The position numbers and the translations under genes are program-made. From Chloranthus sessilifolius (lineage: Eukaryota; Streptophyta; Magnoliopsida; Chloranthales; Chloranthaceae), in the NCBI GenBank assembly GCA_021018995.1, contig CM037586.1:9527328-9591327 (forward strand): a stretch of 64,000 nt of DNA. Reading direction: 5' to 3'. The notes below the pieces were generated by a model. It worked only from the letters and a program-made list of their open reading frames with translations, was not told the origin of the DNA and ran no database searches. Positions within the stretch are counted from its first letter, which is position 1. Each line of letters starts with the position of its first letter. This document shows positions 47,691-59,884 of this stretch, in pieces.

Positions 47691-49146
47691 TATTGTTGTA
47701 ATGCTAAAAGCATTAGAGTGTTAAGCCCTGTAAGAAGAACAGCAATCCATAGAGGAATGCTGAAGAGCATATTTGAAGCAAAGGCCGTTCTGATCACTTG
47801 ATCTACAGAGATAATTATGGTTATTTATGGGAAGAAAATTATGTAAATGAATGACCATACCTCAGCTTAAGTAATTGATGAGAACAGTAATAAATTGACC
47901 TTTTATGATTAATGTGTTTCTAGTAAACATGAACTGCTAAATCATATTTCAGCATGGATGGTTTTGTAAAAGAATACTAACAAAAATGTCATTCCCAACA
48001 AATATAAATATTTCTAGGCTTTTCCATTCAATGTATGGTTTATTAATAACATGCATTATTGACTATGCACGAGATAATATCAACACCTTCCGGAATGTCG
48101 CATGCAACTACAAAAATTTCAGCAAGCACCCATAAGATGATGTTTGGCACCCTTGGATATTTGGCTCTGCAGTGCTGCGCTAAATGCTTTCCTGCAACAG
48201 AGAATGATGCTTTTATACAGAGGTCTTTTAATGCCTAAGAATCATATTCATATCTGTGTTAGAGATGATCTAGTTTAAAAAGAACAGCATAAAATCACAA
48301 ACCTATCACAACCCCTAAGTTGGCTGCAAGAGATTGAATGACAAGAGTTGCACATGATGCTAATAGGATGATCCGCAACTAAAAAACAGAGAAACTTCTC
48401 TAAGAAAATCGTCTATAAAACTTCGATTAAAATACACAATTGAACATTAATTTGCACATTTAACTGAGGACTCATGACGAAGATTACTTGAAACAGATTT
48501 CTTCAAACAAATAAACTAACGCCCTTAAAATAAAAACTTGGGAAAATTATCAAAAAGGGCTAAAAAGACCCATACCAGGTCTTTTTTTCTTAACAAATGC
48601 CCAAACGGGATTTGTCAGACAGTCCAGCAACTTATAAGTTGTTGGACTGTCCCACAACACATGCCCACTTCTAAATCTGGACAACAACCTCCAGATTTAA
48701 AATACAACATATTTTGTTGGACTGTCCAGCAAAAAGTTTCAAACTTGAATAAAGTTGTTGGAGTGTCCATTAACAAATGTCACTTTTGGGCCATTCTTAT
48801 AAAATGTTTTAACAATTTTAAGAAATCTGGCCCTATTTCAATAATTTTCTCTAAAAAAGTTAAAGGTCCCAGAGGTACAAAATTCAAACTTCCAGTCTAA
48901 ACAACTTAATGAGAAGCTAATTTGCACTTCATACTGTGCCCCTGCCTGTAGGTCCGTCTCAACTGTAGATTAATTGTATACACATAGAAACGAAAATAAG
49001 CATGTGAAAATCAGAAATTTCAAAGTCATTGATTGCACAAAATAAAGGTGAAAATGGAGATCTTACAATTTCCCAGGATCGTTATATGCAATAGAAACAA
49101 GAAATCCAGGACCAATATAAGCAAACAAGTTTTTCCAACTTTGCCT
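47691..49146 (-). pseudogene. NRAMP metal transporter, five exons, decayed
   Basis: NRAMP proteins move divalent metals (Fe, Mn) with protons across plant membranes. Exons, right to left: 49146-49067 ([24 protein letters not shown] metal-site motif), 48962-48928 (ETDLQAGAQYE), 48378-48303 (ASCATLVIQSLAANLGVV), 48191-48087 ([33 protein letters not shown]) and 47796-47691 ([31 protein letters not shown]). They cover about the first five membrane segments in correct order, with introns kept and GT-AG borders mostly intact. The first exon has one extra base at DPGN (reads DPGK and loses frame) and DPGN is preceded by N instead of the usual I. N-terminal and later exons are missing, so this is a truncated, inactive copy. 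A MITE sits in one intron. Confidence 0.85.
48539..48853. mobile_element. MITE in NRAMP pseudogene intron
   Basis: GGGAAAATTATCAAAAAGGG at the left pairs with CCTATTTCAATAATTTTCTC at the right (about 16 of 20). GTTGTTGGACTGTCC and GGACTGTCCAGCAA recur inside in both orientations. An open frame running through it on the plus strand is fortuitous. Confidence 0.6.
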
Positions 49147-49149
49147 CTG

Positions 49150-49678
49150 CAAAAGTTAAGCAAACATTTAGTGGGAGCTTGTTCATAGATGAAGTTACAG
49201 AAAATTAATAAGATGCATAACAGGATCGAAGCAACAAATTAAGCGTGAAATTTCCCACAACAGATTCTAAGAGAAATAAGACTGAACCAATCATGCACTC
49301 TAGAGTCTAATCTTGTGAAAACAACTGCAATGACTGTTCACAACTAAGCCCAACTGGTGTTAAGTGGTATGGAAGCCAATGATATTTAGTGGTGGGAACT
49401 GAAAAAGTGGATTTTATCAAGAAACCAAGTCAAAAAGTTTTTGCAATCAAAGATAATTGTAGATAAAGTTGGATATACACTAAGAATGAGACATTCATCT
49501 TATCATAGTAAGCTAACCTTAACCAATATCATTGCAGCATATAAGTGAATTGGATTGAAGGAAACAGCCGTAGAAACCAAATGATAAACGAAATGAATGT
49601 TGCACCCCGTGGTCTTGATTACTCAACAAGGGGACACATGAATAGCCCATCAATTTACCTTACTTGAAGACAAGCACC

Positions 49679-49724
<46 letters not shown>

Positions 49725-50045
49725 ATATAGGCAGGCTGGTTGTTTTTTTCATACTACATAATATCCCCTCAACATTTCCATTGTGTTGTCCCATCTATTT
49801 GATTCAAACTAATCATTTTCTAAGTAAAAAGAGTGATAGAATATGAGTTAGTATTCCTCCAACAAGTGAGTTGGAATGAATATGCTATACTAATGTGATT
49901 AGAGACCTAAACTAAATTCTACTTTTGTCTTCCATAGGAAAAGATGAGGAACCCCTGCCCTCCAATTTGAGTTTCCATTTCCCAAAGCCGCTTGCTCATA
50001 AAGTATGAGTTTGTGGACACGGAAGTAACATGAATGGGGAATTTA
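49150..50045. other. Spacer between the NRAMP and GOGAT fragments
   Basis: No exon recognised. It contains a (GA)n run of about 21 units at 49681-49722. No transposon end was recognised at the junction of the two gene fragments. Confidence 0.4.
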
Positions 50046-50050
50046 TTTAC

Positions 50051-50646
50051 CAGGGCCATGTAGCTTGTAAACCTTTCATTGCCAAGATCTGCATAATAGT
50101 AACCCTTCATCTGGTCTAGCTTTAGCTGACCTTTGTAAACGATAGTCCTGCCAAACCAGAACAAGATGTAAGCTATTTAGCTGCAATGGATTCTGCCACT
50201 ATAAGTATGCATTCTAACTCAAGAATTTACGGTTCTCAAAAGTGGCACCTTGAAGATAGAGAACATATATAAAAGTCCTTCACACCACCATATTGCTAAT
50301 TTAAAGCAGCTCGGATGGCCACCATCCAAACCCTCCTCAATATGTACATCTGTGATACAGGAAATTTGCCATGAAAATATTATTCAGGAAGAACAAGAGT
50401 TTTCCATAATACTACCATAATTATACCGTAATATTGAAAATTGTATGCCATAATAAAAGTAAGTAAGACTTAAGGTGGAGAAGAAGCCAATACTTGTTGC
50501 TCAAAATCAGCATTTGACCTTGGGCTTGGAGTAAGAAACACTTGTTCAACAATAGGTTCTGTTTGAATAGCTGAATTGCCCAATCCTGTATTGTCAGTTG
50601 GGATAGAACGCCACCCAGGAATAACATGCCCCAATTATTCCGCAAC
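50051..50646 (-). pseudogene. GLT1: NADH-dependent glutamate synthase (GOGAT), three exons, with stops
   Basis: NADH-GOGAT makes glutamate from glutamine and 2-oxoglutarate in plastids. These exons belong to its N-terminal glutaminase (class II amidotransferase) domain. 50646-50494: [20 protein letters not shown], then [20 protein letters not shown]. 50349-50249: MYILRRVWMVAIRAALN, then YGGVKDFYICSLSS. 50147-50051: [20 protein letters not shown] and [13 protein letters not shown]. Splice borders and phases join correctly (for example SS.R across the last intron). There is a TAA near the start of the first exon (VAE-stop-LGH) and a TAG in the second (AALN-stop-QYGG). Flanking GOGAT exons are absent, although the real gene has more than twenty exons. 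It is a fragment carrying introns, so it was copied as DNA rather than retroposed. Confidence 0.9.
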
Positions 50647-50659
50647 CTACATGTAAACT

Positions 50660-51580
50660 TATGAACTTAGAACGAGGAATTGTTCTAAGAGATAATGACC
50701 ACATCAGTAAAAAAAAGGCAAGATGCAAAGGAGAAGGATGAAGGAATATAAGCACCAGGTGTAAAGCGAAGTCAATACAACAGGTAAAAAATTGATCACC
50801 AAATAGAACAGATTGAATTGCAATATCCCTAGACATGTAGGATGTGCATTAATTAAGCAATATATTTTACACACATGATAGAAGGAACTGACCATTTGTA
50901 GACAAGTGGTTGATACAAAATCTAAAGGATTAGATTTCGATGGAGTATGAAAGATCTTACCACTCCATTTTTGGATCAAACCAGAAATGAACTAAAAACT
51001 GTTAATATAAATTAAACATCAGCAAACTCGAAATTGCTGAATTAATAAACACAACATTATTTTAAGGTGATGAAAATTTTCGCTAGACAGAATGACTACA
51101 TGAAAATCATTAGGCAATCAAAAGGAAAAGGGAAATAATTTGACAAACATATTGACACAAGAGAAGACAAGATGCAAGTAGCTGTCCCCAAATAAATGAG
51201 TGCTAGATCAGCAACTTACTTAATGTCAGTATCAAGTACATATCACCATTCACCCCTCCTAGAAATCAATATGTATTGCCCCAAAACATGCATATAGGAT
51301 GTGCATCAAACAATACAATGTGAAATATTTTGGTCAACGAGATAGAGAAAAGGAAAAAAGAAAGAGAAATAAAATTTTAATTAAAAACATTATGGTAGCT
51401 ATAAGATGTGTGGTCAGCGAAGTTAAGAAAGAAACAGCCCAAATTTTCTACAAGGTATATTCAAGTAGTTCCTAGGTGATATTATCCACTTGAGGCCACA
51501 TATTACAAGCACAGAAGACGGTGTTAGGAAAATCTATAGCAATCAAGTGGAATTGTTGACTGTCCATCCAAATCATTGAG
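50660..51580. other. No recognised gene
   Basis: Upstream GOGAT exons would be expected here on the minus strand and were not found. Confidence 0.4.
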
Positions 51581-51596
51581 ATGGCAAGCCACCATT

Positions 51597-51874
51597 ACGG
51601 CTGTCAACAGGCCAGTCTTGGGCCAGGTCAGGATCCATCCTAGCCAGGCCCTAAGCATCAATACAGAGCCCTAGTGCCCTGATTCATGTTAAGCTAGGTG
51701 GGCTGGGTTCGTGCCATTTTCTATTTATTTCTTTCAATATTATTTTGTTGTCTTTGTTAGGATAATAGCTAACAAGATTTAAAAAACTTAAAAGGTTTAG
51801 AGTTTAGATTAGTGTCTCTAATATTGATTACGGTATTTACTATAAGGTTTAAATAAAGTAAAGTCACTAAAGAG

Positions 51875-51914
<40 letters not shown>

Positions 51915-52289
51915 GCACACACCTGTCTTTGTGTGTCCCAAGCCTGGATGAGAAAGGAGGGAGTTAGTGTTAGGTTGAAAACAGCCAAAACTCTGTTAAA
52001 CTCCTATGACAAGATCTATTTTCGAGCACACATTCTACGGTGTCCCCTGCAAGCAATGCACTACAATGAACCCCGATTGTAGTGATGCAATGGTTGACTA
52101 AGGTGCCCCCTGTTTTAAGAGATAGGCTACAACAAATGCCGATTGTAGTGAAAAGAGGCAAGGGTAGGGCGTTTCTATAATTTTTGGCCTATAAATATCT
52201 GGCCCGGCTCAATGGGTTGAAAAGTAGGGCTCTAGTACTTTTCTAGACCGGACCAAGCATTCAAGCCAGCCCAACCCATTGAAAGCCCT
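51597..52289. mobile_element. Mutator-type element, 693 bp, 10-bp duplication AGCCACCATT
   Basis: Left end ACGGCTGTCAACAGGCCAG, right end CCAACCCATTGAAAGCCCT (inverted match of GGCT.TCAA..GG). AGCCACCATT lies immediately before (51587-51596) and after (52290-52299). A 9-10-bp duplication points to a Mutator-like element. The inside has a (TA)n(CA)n run at 51878-51914 and a duplicated CCGATTGTAGTGA phrase (52074 and 52140). No transposase. Confidence 0.85.
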
Positions 52290-52299
52290 AGCCACCATT

Positions 52300-54960
52300 G
52301 TAGACATCCTCATTTCGCTTTCTCGGAGTACACAAATTCGTTTGGTCAGCCCTTGACCTTTTTAACCCTCAGCATGGGACCATGCAATCTACATGGCTAA
52401 ACACAGGCTGAAACAATAGCTTTGTGGCTCAGATCCCAATGTAGGGAGGCTATATACTAAGCAATAGTATATAGTTGGAAAGCAGACTGAAACAATAGTC
52501 CTGCATTCCATTCTTGAGACCATACCCAGACAACCCTGAATTAAGCGCCTGAAAACCCGCACGTAATTCGATCACGTGCAGAACCACAAGTGCGCGATCA
52601 GTCCCCTTTCAGACCAACCTTCCTTTCACAGACCGTTTCGAGACTCAATTATTCGCTTGGAAACAGACGCATGATCGGATTGAGCACTACACTAGCGCGC
52701 AACTGGCCTACGCCCGACCTAGTCTCCTACCCTTGACTCCTACGTTTCCTCTAATCGCTTCAGGTAACACGCTTAATCGGATTATGCACGTCCCACCACG
52801 CGCATAATTAGTCCTGATTTCGTTAGGACTAGGAAACCCGCTGAGTAATTCAGCCCGTCGCTCACTGAGTCGGTGACCGACTCAAAGAGATTAAGCGCTA
52901 GAAAAATGGCGCGCAATTCAGTTAAACGTCCGGGAACGGGCGCGTAATTGAATAAAAACCTATAAAAGCTTTTTTCTAGAAGAGAGAGAGAAGGGGGTCG
53001 CAAATTTTGAGAAACGAGAGCGTAAATTCTGAAACCAGAGAGCTCCGAGAACGGATCCCTAGAGCAAATTAGCCATGATTCTAATATTCGAACTCCGAGA
53101 TTTCTAACCGCAGCCCTGATTCCAATTTTTAGATCGTAGCATCCTCTTCGAACACACAACACGAGAAGCTACGAAATTCAGAGAGGAGAGACCGTAAATC
53201 TAAAACCAGAGAGCTCCGAGAACGGATCCCTAGAGCAAATTAGCCATGATTTTAATATTCGAACTCCGAGATTTCTCATCGCAGCCCCAAACCTAAGTAT
53301 GAATTTACTTTTATTTTAGACTTAGGATTTCCCTTAGTTTAATTCATCAATTCTATTTCCAAGTTTTTAGACCATAGCACCCTATTCGAACCGAAATTCT
53401 CTATATCTGGTTCTAGTTCCCTATTTCTGGGAACCCGTCCTTAATTTAACGGTCCGATCCACCGACTTTATACTTTGATTCTACTCCAAAATCTTAATCT
53501 ACAGTCCTATCATTAATTTTTAGTTCTAACTCTCAGAGTTCAGAACCAGTCCATAATCATACAGCCTAATTTTTCTGATTTCGGACCCAAATTCAGTCCT
53601 AAATTTTAATCTATAATTTAATTCTATATTTTCATACCATCAAAAAAATCCAAAACTATAAATTTCGGTTCATAACTTTAGTCTCTTAATTTAATTTCCT
53701 ATTATAATCTCAAATTCTATTCCAAAAATACCTTTTTTTTTAATTATTATTCAAATACCAATCTATCTTTTATCTCAGGCATCTGATTTGCCCACGGGAG
53801 CTTACGGAGGGTATTCGGGAATGAGGCCAATCCTCCTTAGCATAGCGGGCCCAACCCCCTTCTTTAGATTACTTAGGATTACTTAGTTAATTTTAATTAG
53901 TTTTTATTGCAATATAATCGATTAATTGCATCTAGTAGGCCTCTATATCATTATTTGCTTTGATTCAATTTAGTATTCCAGTTTAGTTAGACTATTATCT
54001 TAAATCAGAATTTAGGAAAGTTAATTTACTTATTATTCGTTAAATTCTTGCTATAACCAATCCACAGATTATGATTCAAAAATAATAAAAATTAATATTA
54101 TCGCATCAATTATTTACTTATATTTTAGTAAGTTAATTTATTGCTTTAATCAGAGTCGTAGTAAAATTAGTTTTATGTGTCTTCTTTAATTAGATTTCTA
54201 GTAGGACTAGTTAAATTGCTTTAGTTATAATTGCAATACGATTAGTATACCTACTTCATATAGAATTACAATACAATTGGACTCTTTTATTTAATTGCAA
54301 TATTATTTGAACTGATGCACATGCACTCCTAGTACCAGTAGGAGACTGGAATTGATTTGACTCTTAGTAGAGCCAGGACTTTGATATTAATTGGACTCCT
54401 AATAATACTGAGAAACTGAAAAATGATTGGACTCCTGATAGCATCAGGACACTAAAATAACCTGTCATAATAAGCTCACCTAATTATAATTCACAACAAA
54501 AAAAGGAATCTAAACCGACCATAACAGTAACAAGGGAAACTAAAAAGAAAGCTGAAACTATCTAATTAAAAGAGGATACTACTGCTGACGTTCGCAGGCG
54601 GACGATTCAGTATTGAAGCAACCCACACCCGCTTAAACGCGTGATCATTGACGTGTTGCAGCGTCGATAAATATTTGCTGCTGGCGATCGCAAATCAACT
54701 AGGAATCATCCTAGGAAATTCCTCCTATTACTATTTATCCCCACCTTATCACATACACCGCATCGCTAGAGTCCAACAAGACAGAATTGGAAGCCACTTG
54801 TTCAACGGGAACCGAGGGGAACCCAGAAAAAGCACGCACCAACAACCATGTTTATTGGCTATATCAGTTACTCTAGGGTTGAGTACTGAGTTCTTCAGAA
54901 ACTCAACTAAACCCGATGGGTTTTTTTTAATTCTACTTAATAGACTTGAATTCTAACTAC
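52300..54960. mobile_element. Possible LTR-retroelement remnant with duplicated leader
   Basis: Has LTR-like parts: TAATTGAATAAAAACCTATAAAAGC (TATA-like signal at 52964), GC-richer sequence with GCGCGTAATT motifs at 52540-52940, and GCGGGCCCAACCCC near 53845. A ~115-bp unit (CAGAGAGCTCCGAGAACGGA, then CAAATTAGCCATGATT and TTCGAACTCCGAGATTTCT) occurs at about 53034 and 53204. No gag, pol or defined ends, so the assignment is tentative. Confidence 0.35.
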
Positions 54961-55349
54961 CAATTTTTGGAACAATTTTGGTTCTTTTCCTTGATACTAC
55001 AAAGAAAACAAAACCTACCAAATTTTGAAACATGCTATAGATTTAAAGTTAGTAATTCATAGATAAAGAAATATTATCCAACAAGATAGGCTTCATGACC
55101 AATCTAACCTTGATCGAGAAATATTATCCGACAAAAAATATTACAAGTTGTTGAACTTGTGAGCAGAGCAAGGGCCGTAAGCATGGTTATCAAGAATATA
55201 AATTTTTCTTTGCTCTTTTTTGAACTTTAGAATTTTGGGTTATCATAAAATCACACGAAAATTATGTTTCTCAATCTAACCTTGATCTCTGGATTTAGAA
55301 ATAATATTATATTTCTCAATATATATGATGAATAAAAGGAAGCGCTTAC

Positions 55350-55391
55350 CCTTCCCTGAAGCTTAGCAATGGAATCCATCATGACTTGTGT
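55350..55391 (-). pseudogene. Isolated 42-bp exon-like segment
   Basis: TCTCATTACAG precedes and GTAAGC follows a 14-codon frame, TQVMMDSIAKLQGR. Both splice signals are good and the length is a multiple of three. It lies between captured host-gene exons on the same strand. I do not recognise the gene. Confidence 0.35.
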
Positions 55392-55571
55392 CTGTAATGA
55401 GAAGAAGATTTGTGTGCACAATATTTAATGAGCTGTAAGCTGAAATCTTAAATGGGAGTTTCAATCATACGTGCATGAGAGAGAGAGAGCAGCAGTGAAA
55501 AATGTTTACCAATAGTGATCTGTATCTCTTCATGGTAATATCTAAAGAATATTTCCAATCTAAAATATGTT

Positions 55572-55790
55572 TTCTCATATCAGAAACATATTTGTCAAAA
55601 TGTGTACCAATAGGGACTTAATTCCAGCCCAAGTATGTTGACAATATTGCATTGACATGACTACTCAGACTTTAAAAGTCCAGTATCAGAAACATATTTT
55701 TCAAATTGTGTACCAATAGGGATCTAATTACAGCTCCAGTATGTTGACAACATTGCATTGCCATGACTAATCATACTTTAAAATCTCGGT
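55572..55790. repeat. Tandem duplication of ~105 bp
   Basis: CAGAAACATATTT, GTGTACCAATAGGGA and GTATGTTGACAA...TTGCATTG occur in order at about 55579 and again at about 55687, with scattered substitutions. Confidence 0.8.
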
Positions 55791-55799
55791 AGTAGAGCT

Positions 55800-57400
55800 C
55801 ATCTCGTCCAGCTTCAATACCAACACATTTGGCTTAGGTATTGATTATATATATGGAAAAATTCCCATAGTGGTTCGAATCATCTGATATAAACCCATGT
55901 GACTTGTGTCATCAAGATCCAATGCCAAGTCAGACAGGACGTTACATCTCGTTATTGCCCGAGATTATAAACTATGTCACTAGGTGGAGATGATTGAATC
56001 ACTAGAGAGCCTGAGGATACCCTAAAGAGGAGCTTTGAGACCAAAGACCAATGGAAATACCAAGTCTCATAGACATTTAAAGTGGCAAGATTACGTAAGG
56101 AATAGTTGTACACTTGCATCAATTTAAGAGTGCAGTTAACATGCTTGACAGTATAGGAATAATGGAAAGAGGCTTGTGATTTTATAGTATAACAAAACAG
56201 CAAAAATTATAAAATGAAAAATTGATTGAAGATGTAACCATGTATCGAATTTATTGGTGGCTGATTATACACATAGTTTGTAAAGTAACTGAAGTCTAAG
56301 TGAAATTTAAACTCACTCACTTAGATTTGTGAGTCAACATAGCTAAGATTTTCAATGGCTTGACCTCACCTAGATATTGAACATGTCATTTACTTAAAAC
56401 AATGGGCCTACAAAAAATTAGGGGCTCTTATAGGCAATGATCAGGAGAGCATTTGAGAAAAGAAAATACCTTAGCGACATAGAGGACGTCGAAACGAGAA
56501 ATAAATGGATCGGTCAGTTCGACATTTTGCGAGAAAGTCTTCAATGAATCATATCTGACAATACATGATTTTGAAGATCTTAGAACTATAGAAGATTATG
56601 TGCAAGAAAATACAAGAAATGATTTTTTTACACATTTATGTATGTATTGGTAAAGGAATAATGACACATGATGGTTGTTAAGCAGATTATTACATGAACG
56701 CCCACTGACTGGACCATATGGCAGATGACTTGGAGCAATCCAAATCAAGATGATAGTTCATATATTGAACTAAGTGTGACAATAAATCACTCATTGTAGG
56801 ATCTGAACCATCCGATTTTTGCACTCTAAAATGACAGTTGTTACGTATTTTTTTGATAGTTAAAAGTAAAGTGCACCAATCAGATGGTTAGAATCCTCCA
56901 ATGGGCATGATATTTTGGCTGAGACAAATGTCGGCTGCTAGTTGACCTACTTGGATTGATCAAACATGTGTCGACATGGCCTGCAAGTGGAAGATCATAG
57001 GCTAATCTGTTTAACAGCGGTCATAGGAGTCGACCTCATTGGTAAATGACTTGGTATAAGGTGCCCTGGCAGAGTGCCAGCAGTCGCAATCTTAAACGAC
57101 AGCCTTGGTTATCGCACTGTTAATTTTGAACGCCAAATCAGTGATTTGAGTGCTCATAAATAGCGGAGTCCCTCCTAATTGTTCAGATAAACCAGCAAAA
57201 AATGGAATGAAATTGAAACCTAATTGTTCAGATCCTCAATTTTACAGAGTCTGCAAAGAAAAACCATAATAGATTCCAAACAAAAATCAAATTGAATCAA
57301 TTGCAACGAAAAAAAAACAACAAGAACTCTAAAAACCAGATCATACAAATTCAAAAGAGCAAAAAACTAGGGGAATTCTAGATTTCACATTGACGAGACA
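55800..57400. other. No recognised gene
   Basis: AT-rich intron-like sequence. Around 56700-57100 there are MITE-like phrases (CACTCTAAAATGACAG, CACCAATCAGATGG) also similar to 41690-41760. Confidence 0.35.
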
Positions 57401-57403
57401 AAC

Positions 57404-57670
57404 TTACAGGGATCCCTTGCTTTCTCCACTCTGAACTCGAAACCCTAACTTGCCGCTCTGAACTCGAAACCCTAACTTACCAGAAAATTCCTTTGTAGAT
57501 CCCCCGTCGTATGCAGATGTCATTTTCAACCCTTTTTCCGGTGAAAACAGAATCTCCAACGGCCTTGACAACACTCTTGTTGTCACCGGAACCACACCGT
57601 TCACCAGATCGGCTTCTTTGAGCACTGAGTATTTGAAGATCTCGGTGTCGGAATTTTGAACTTAATTCAG
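57404..57670 (-). pseudogene. Unidentified 5' exon, copy 2 (relative at 32.6 kb)
   Basis: Frame begins SDTEIFKYSVLKEADLVNGV and continues VPVTTRVLSRPLEILFSPEK and SAYDGGSTKEFS, ending near a donor-like TCTG then GTAAGT at 57482-57477. Nucleotide identity with the copy at 32.6 kb is high over ~110 bp (CGGTGTGGTTCCGGTGACAA against CGGCGTGGTTCCGGCGACAA), then stops abruptly. An intact ATG is not present in the matching position here (the upstream context reads CAAAATTCCGAC). TTAGGGTTTCGAGTTCAGAG is duplicated in tandem at 57423-57475. The protein is unrecognised. Confidence 0.5.
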
Positions 57671-57699
57671 AAAATTTCAAGATGATAGAGGATTATCTC

Positions 57700-58680
57700 C
57701 ACATTCAACAAAAATTCTTGATATCTTTTGCAACACCATTGCTTCCATACAACATGAATCCAAGGTCACAATAGTCCATAGAAGGACAACTAATTTGTAA
57801 ACACAAATTACTAAAGGGGTATCATGCATAAATTTTAGATATATGTGTGAAAAATCCGGTAACATAAAAACCAGGAAAACACAGACTTAAGAAGTGGCAC
57901 AGTCTGCATAAATACTTGTTATGCTGTCATACATAAAGACGCTTAACAAAATTTTTGGGATTTCTGAGAAATCAATAGCGAGGATTTTTAGAGTTCCTGG
58001 CAAAATTTATGTGTGCCATCCATAGGTATTCTGGTTACTTCATTATAGAAAATTATTTGAATCATACATTGAGATTTGAAGTAATCATGCACGCAACAAA
58101 CACAGGTACGAAACATATCGCCACTCAAGTGCCAAAACAAAAAAAAATAAAAACACTGGAGGATTTCCAAAAAGGCTTCCTATTCTCAACATTAATCAAG
58201 CGGTGTTTAAAGCACAAAAGCCCAATTGCCTAACGTGGCAGAGAGATCCCCATGATTTCTAAAAGCACCGGTTAATGGCATTCTTTAGTTGCTTTCCCTT
58301 GGCAATCCAGAGTTAACAAGAGTCGGGTTTGCTCGGGGTCAGTATTGTAGGTGGTGCCCATGATCCTATGAAATGCAGGGAATCTACAGAAGCTGATGTC
58401 CATGTCCTACTTTACAGATTCTGACCTTGTTCTCCCACTTTGTTTGCTTGGTCCATGTGGAATGTGCCTCTTGGAATTTCATTAGATGGTCTAGTCATGG
58501 TGATCGGCATAAAAATTGGATTGTCAAGTTCCCAGGCTTAAAAGTGAAGGTTGTTGACACTTTTAAGCATTTCCACTGTGAAGCTAATGATAAAGCAAAT
58601 TCATTACCTTGTAGCATAATTTAATTTACTAATACATCTAATTACTATTTGAGTGAGTATGTGGAGAAGTTGTTTATCAT
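57700..58680. other. No recognised gene
   Basis: Spacer between the unidentified exon and the ZNF830-like pieces. Nothing supported. Confidence 0.35.
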
Positions 58681-58689
58681 TCACATAAA

Positions 58690-58795
58690 CTTGACGAAGT
58701 TACGGGCACATAGAACAGAATCCTGGCTATTGAAGAATCTTTCTGGATGAGCTTGCTCGACTTCTAAACCATCAATTTTCTTGATGATCCACTAT
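58690..58795 (-). pseudogene. Second, more decayed copy of the ZNF830-like exon
   Basis: ACGGGCACATAGAACAGAAT, ATTGAAGAATCTTTCTGGAT and TTTTCTTGATGATCCA align in order with ACGGGCACGTAGATCAGCAT, ATCAAAGAATCCTTCAGGCA and CTTTCTTGATGGATCA of the exon at 59032-59264. About 70-75% of positions match and the frame is broken. It lies ~350 bp downstream in the same orientation, so the exon was duplicated and this copy has drifted longer or faster. Confidence 0.6.
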
Positions 58796-59031
58796 GCTGG
58801 GTGGTAGCCTTTTTTTCCAATTACAAATAATGGCATTTTATGGAAATAAAATAAAAAAGAGTAGCTATAACCAAAACTTAGCTAACTCATCTGTCTTCAA
58901 AACTTAGGAACTTGACATACAGCAACAAAACAATGAATTCAAGAGGTCGACAATTAAATGTGATGCCATGACGAGTACATGAATGCTTCAGTAGAGAATA
59001 ATACATTAGAAAAGTGGAGGTAAGAACTTAC

Positions 59032-59264
59032 TTTATATCAAGCTTAACAGGCTCGATGCCACGGGCACGTAGATCAGCATCCTTGTTATCAAAGAATCCT
59101 TCAGGCAGAGCTCCCTTTGCTTGACTGACTTCTGAACCATTACCCTTTCTTGATGGATCAATGTGCACGCTAGCAGTCTTACTTTCAATTTTATCCTTTG
59201 GCTTTACTAAATCAACATTGGTTGGCTCATCTGTACTGATTACTCTTGCCTCCGGCACCAAAAC
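59032..59264 (-). pseudogene. ZNF830-like (coiled-coil zinc finger splicing-associated protein) exon
   Basis: Clean exon between CTCTCTAG and GTAAGT. It reads LVPEARVISTDEPTNVDLVK, ends with ALPEGFFDNKDADLRARGIE and PVKLDIK, and has no stops. ALP.GFFD.KDAD.RARGI.P is the hallmark segment of plant homologues of ZNF830, a nuclear zinc-finger protein linked to pre-mRNA splicing and genome stability. The zinc-finger exon that should precede it and the EYKEFEKLIQ-type coiled-coil exon that should follow were not found, so it is an isolated exon. Donor and acceptor look functional. Confidence 0.75.
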
Positions 59265-59342
59265 CTAGAGAGAATGTTAATATTTCATTACTCCACAGCA
59301 CCCAAGTTTGATTGCAAAATATAGTTTGTTTGTTTTTTTATA

Positions 59343-59525
59343 ACCTGGGTTTCTGGGCCTCTTAGAGCACCCGACTAATCCCACAGGCAAGTGCAAGCCC
59401 CAAGTTAACACTTTCCATGTCAGCAAGGGATATAAATCCTAGGGTGGCCTTGGGGGGGGTGTCGAACTCAGGTCTCCCGCTTCTTGAGCCGGGTACCTGA
59501 CCATCAAGCAAACCTCTTGAGGTTT
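59343..59525 (-). mobile_element. tRNA-derived SINE of the Au/Angio type
   Basis: On the minus strand, TTTGCTTGATGGTCAGGTAC and ACCTGAGTTCGACACC form pol III A-box and B-box positions. The 3' domain GGGATTAGTCGGGTGCTCTA followed by AGGCCCAGAAACCCAGG is the conserved tail of plant Au-like SINEs. A run of eight C lies after the B box. Confidence 0.8.
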
Positions 59526-59884
59526 GCAAAATATAACATATAATTGCGAATCAACACCCATGGTTCCAAACTTGAATAATGTGAGAGTAAAATTGTCAAG
59601 ATTTAGATCATCCAATTTACCAATCCGGAAAATATGGTGTGATATTCAAACTGGAAAGGTAAGCAATTCCAATCTCCTTTCACACATTTCGTTGTATCCA
59701 TTTAGAATAAAACAAATCAAGTCAACATAAAAAAACATGTAAGTATCTGTTCCAACTTGTAGTGAAACATTTTGGGCCATAAGCAATCCTGATTCATGAA
59801 CTATTGAATTCACAGGAAATATGGCAGAAGCACTTTAATTCATCAACCATGATATAATAAACACATCACAGAGTGTCCCTTGGT

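Noticed and set aside
48538..48900. 120-codon plus-strand open frame
   Set aside because: It coincides with a MITE having inverted ends inside an NRAMP intron and matches no protein.
52782..53162. 126-codon minus-strand frame
   Set aside because: Crosses a duplicated non-coding leader-like unit, with no family resemblance.
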